Source of the DNA: SKKL01 sp046543225
GTDB taxonomy: Bacteria; Actinomycetota; Acidimicrobiia; Acidimicrobiales; SKKL01
Assembly (NCBI GenBank): GCA_046543225.1
Contig: JBKGZW010000014.1
Coordinates: 1-30,372, forward strand
Length of the DNA: 30,372 nucleotides
Direction of reading: 5' to 3'
Shown: positions 29,537-30,372 of the stretch, in pieces
Layout of the letters: every line of letters begins with the position of its first letter
Position numbering within the stretch: position 1 is the stretch's first letter
The notes under the pieces: model-generated
The model's input: the letters and a program-made list of their open reading frames with translations, nothing else
Database searches by the model: none
Told to the model about the DNA's origin: nothing
Program-made: the position numbers and the translations under genes

Positions 29537-30370
29537 TCAGATCCCGACGTCGCTCCACAACAGGACCAGCCACGCCGGGCCGGTGACGAGGTAGGAGTCG
29601 AGGCGTCGCAGCGCGGGTGCCGGAGCACCAGCTCGAGGAAGGATCGCCGAGGCGAGGACCTGGCCGACCGGCGCGCTGGCCGCCGCGACCATGGCGTAGA
29701 GCCAGAGCCCGGCCGCATGGAACGGTGGCGGCTGCACGACCGCGGCCGCGCCGGTGACCACGATCACCGCCAGCAACCCCGAGAACGGACCCTCGACGAC
29801 GTTGGTCGCGCCGGAGCCGATCAGGTAGTCGCCGGACTCGTACGCGGACAGCATCAGGATCAGCATCACCGCCGCCCCGATGTCGAAGCGGTAGAGGACC
29901 ACGACCGACGCGGCCGCCAAGCCGACGAACACCGAGGACCGCAGCACCGCCCCGGCGTCGACGAGGGGGTCGGTGCGGCGCGGCTGGCGCGAGCTGGCAG
30001 CGAAGATCGCGACCAAGGCACCGACGATGATCGTCGCGCCGGCCAAGGCCACCCCGGCGGCAGCCGCGAGTGGGATCGCCCCACCGATGAGCGCGGCGAC
30101 GGCGAGGTGGGGCCGTTGCCACTTGGTGCGGAGGGCCTTGGCGGTCTGGGCGGAGGCCAGCGCGGCGATGGCGCCGACCAGGACGGCCAGGACGAACAGT
30201 CCGAGGTAGACCGCGACGACGGCCGCGACGAACCACGCGAGCCCGAGGCGAACGCGGGGGCCGTCGATGTCATAGACGATGCCGTACCGGGAGTTCGCCA
30301 GGCGATCGACCCGGAACGACTCACCGTCGCTCGCCGCCGATTCGAGACGCTTCGCCTGCTCTCCCTTGGC
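29537..30370 (-). CDS. CdsA-like integral membrane protein lacking the catalytic signature (partial, N-terminus beyond window)
   Basis: At least 277 codons are visible, entering from the right edge. A hydrophilic N-terminal part (VDRLANSRYGIVYDIDGPRVR) is followed by about seven hydrophobic helices. AYESGDYLIGSG...VVEGPFSGLLA resembles the D-x-G-A-Y...EG region of CTP transferases, and ALRRLDSYLVTGPAW near the C-terminus resembles the D-R-x-D-S-L-L-x-x-x-P end of the CdsA signature. The Lys-Asp and His-Gly-Gly parts of the CdsA signature are absent. I read it as a divergent, possibly non-catalytic relative of phosphatidate cytidylyltransferase; the family link is a hand alignment only. It precedes the RsiG-like gene by 56 nt. 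Confidence 0.65.
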   Translation of the reverse strand, partial: AKGEQAKRLESAASDGESFRVDRLANSRYGIVYDIDGPRVRLGLAWFVAAVVAVYLGLFVLAVLVGAIAALASAQTAKALRTKWQRPHLAVAALIGGAIPLAAAAGVALAGATIIVGALVAIFAASSRQPRRTDPLVDAGAVLRSSVFVGLAAASVVVLYRFDIGAAVMLILMLSAYESGDYLIGSGATNVVEGPFSGLLAVIVVTGAAAVVQPPPFHAAGLWLYAMVAAASAPVGQVLASAILPRAGAPAPALRRLDSYLVTGPAWLVLLWSDVGI

Positions 30371-30372
30371 CG

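Noticed and set aside
1..30372. tRNA genes, CRISPR arrays, insertion sequences or prophage genes
   Set aside because: No cloverleaf-like block, regularly spaced repeats, transposase or integrase motifs were found on either strand by reading.

Overview
The window is about 30 kb of high-GC DNA from an actinobacterium. Three things point there: an MshA-type glycosyltransferase (mycothiol pathway) next to a YbjN gene, a rex-hemA-hemC-hemD cluster, and TAGGNT -10 boxes, several sitting 6-7 nt before start codons that lack a Shine-Dalgarno sequence. The b6f-like split cytochrome b and the unusual respiratory cluster suggest a lineage outside the mycobacteria and streptomycetes, possibly Acidimicrobiia; this is inference, as no marker gene is present. 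No mobile element, CRISPR array, rRNA or tRNA was seen. No gene-free stretch exceeds 300 nt; the longest gap is about 230 nt, at 11610-11839.

Region 1 (1-11609, minus strand): a compact respiratory array. From 11609 downward it encodes a small membrane protein, a 2x[4Fe-4S] ferredoxin, cytochrome b N-half (b6-like), cytochrome b C-half (subunit IV-like), a Rieske protein, a diheme cytochrome c and a second unknown membrane protein. Complex I genes nuoA-B-C-D-E-F-G follow with a 5-nt gap; nuoG runs off the left edge. Gaps are tiny and many stop/start codons overlap, so one long transcript for menaquinol oxidation and NADH oxidation is likely. A Rex-like inverted repeat lies at its predicted transcription start. 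A divergent monoheme cytochrome c (11840-12574, plus) shares a short N-terminal motif with the cytochrome b C-half.

Region 2 (12581-20050): heme synthesis from glutamyl-tRNA to uroporphyrinogen III, as hemL, hemB, hemD, hemC and hemA, headed by the NADH/NAD+ sensor rex. A HAD phosphatase follows hemD, and an alpha/beta hydrolase with a cysteine nucleophile is inserted on the plus strand. Heme supply is thus genetically linked to the cytochrome-rich operon of region 1, and both ends carry candidate Rex sites.

Region 3 (20138-23565): an acyl-CoA ligase divergent from a two-gene ABC-2 exporter (ATPase and permease).

Region 4 (23579-30370, minus strand): a 29-residue membrane peptide, a SAM hydroxide adenosyltransferase (DUF62), proC, an MFS transporter, a YbjN protein, mshA, an XRE regulator, an RsiG-like c-di-GMP-responsive anti-sigma factor, and a partial CdsA-like membrane protein that lacks the usual catalytic signature.

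All calls come from reading the sequence by eye; no database search or folding program was run.
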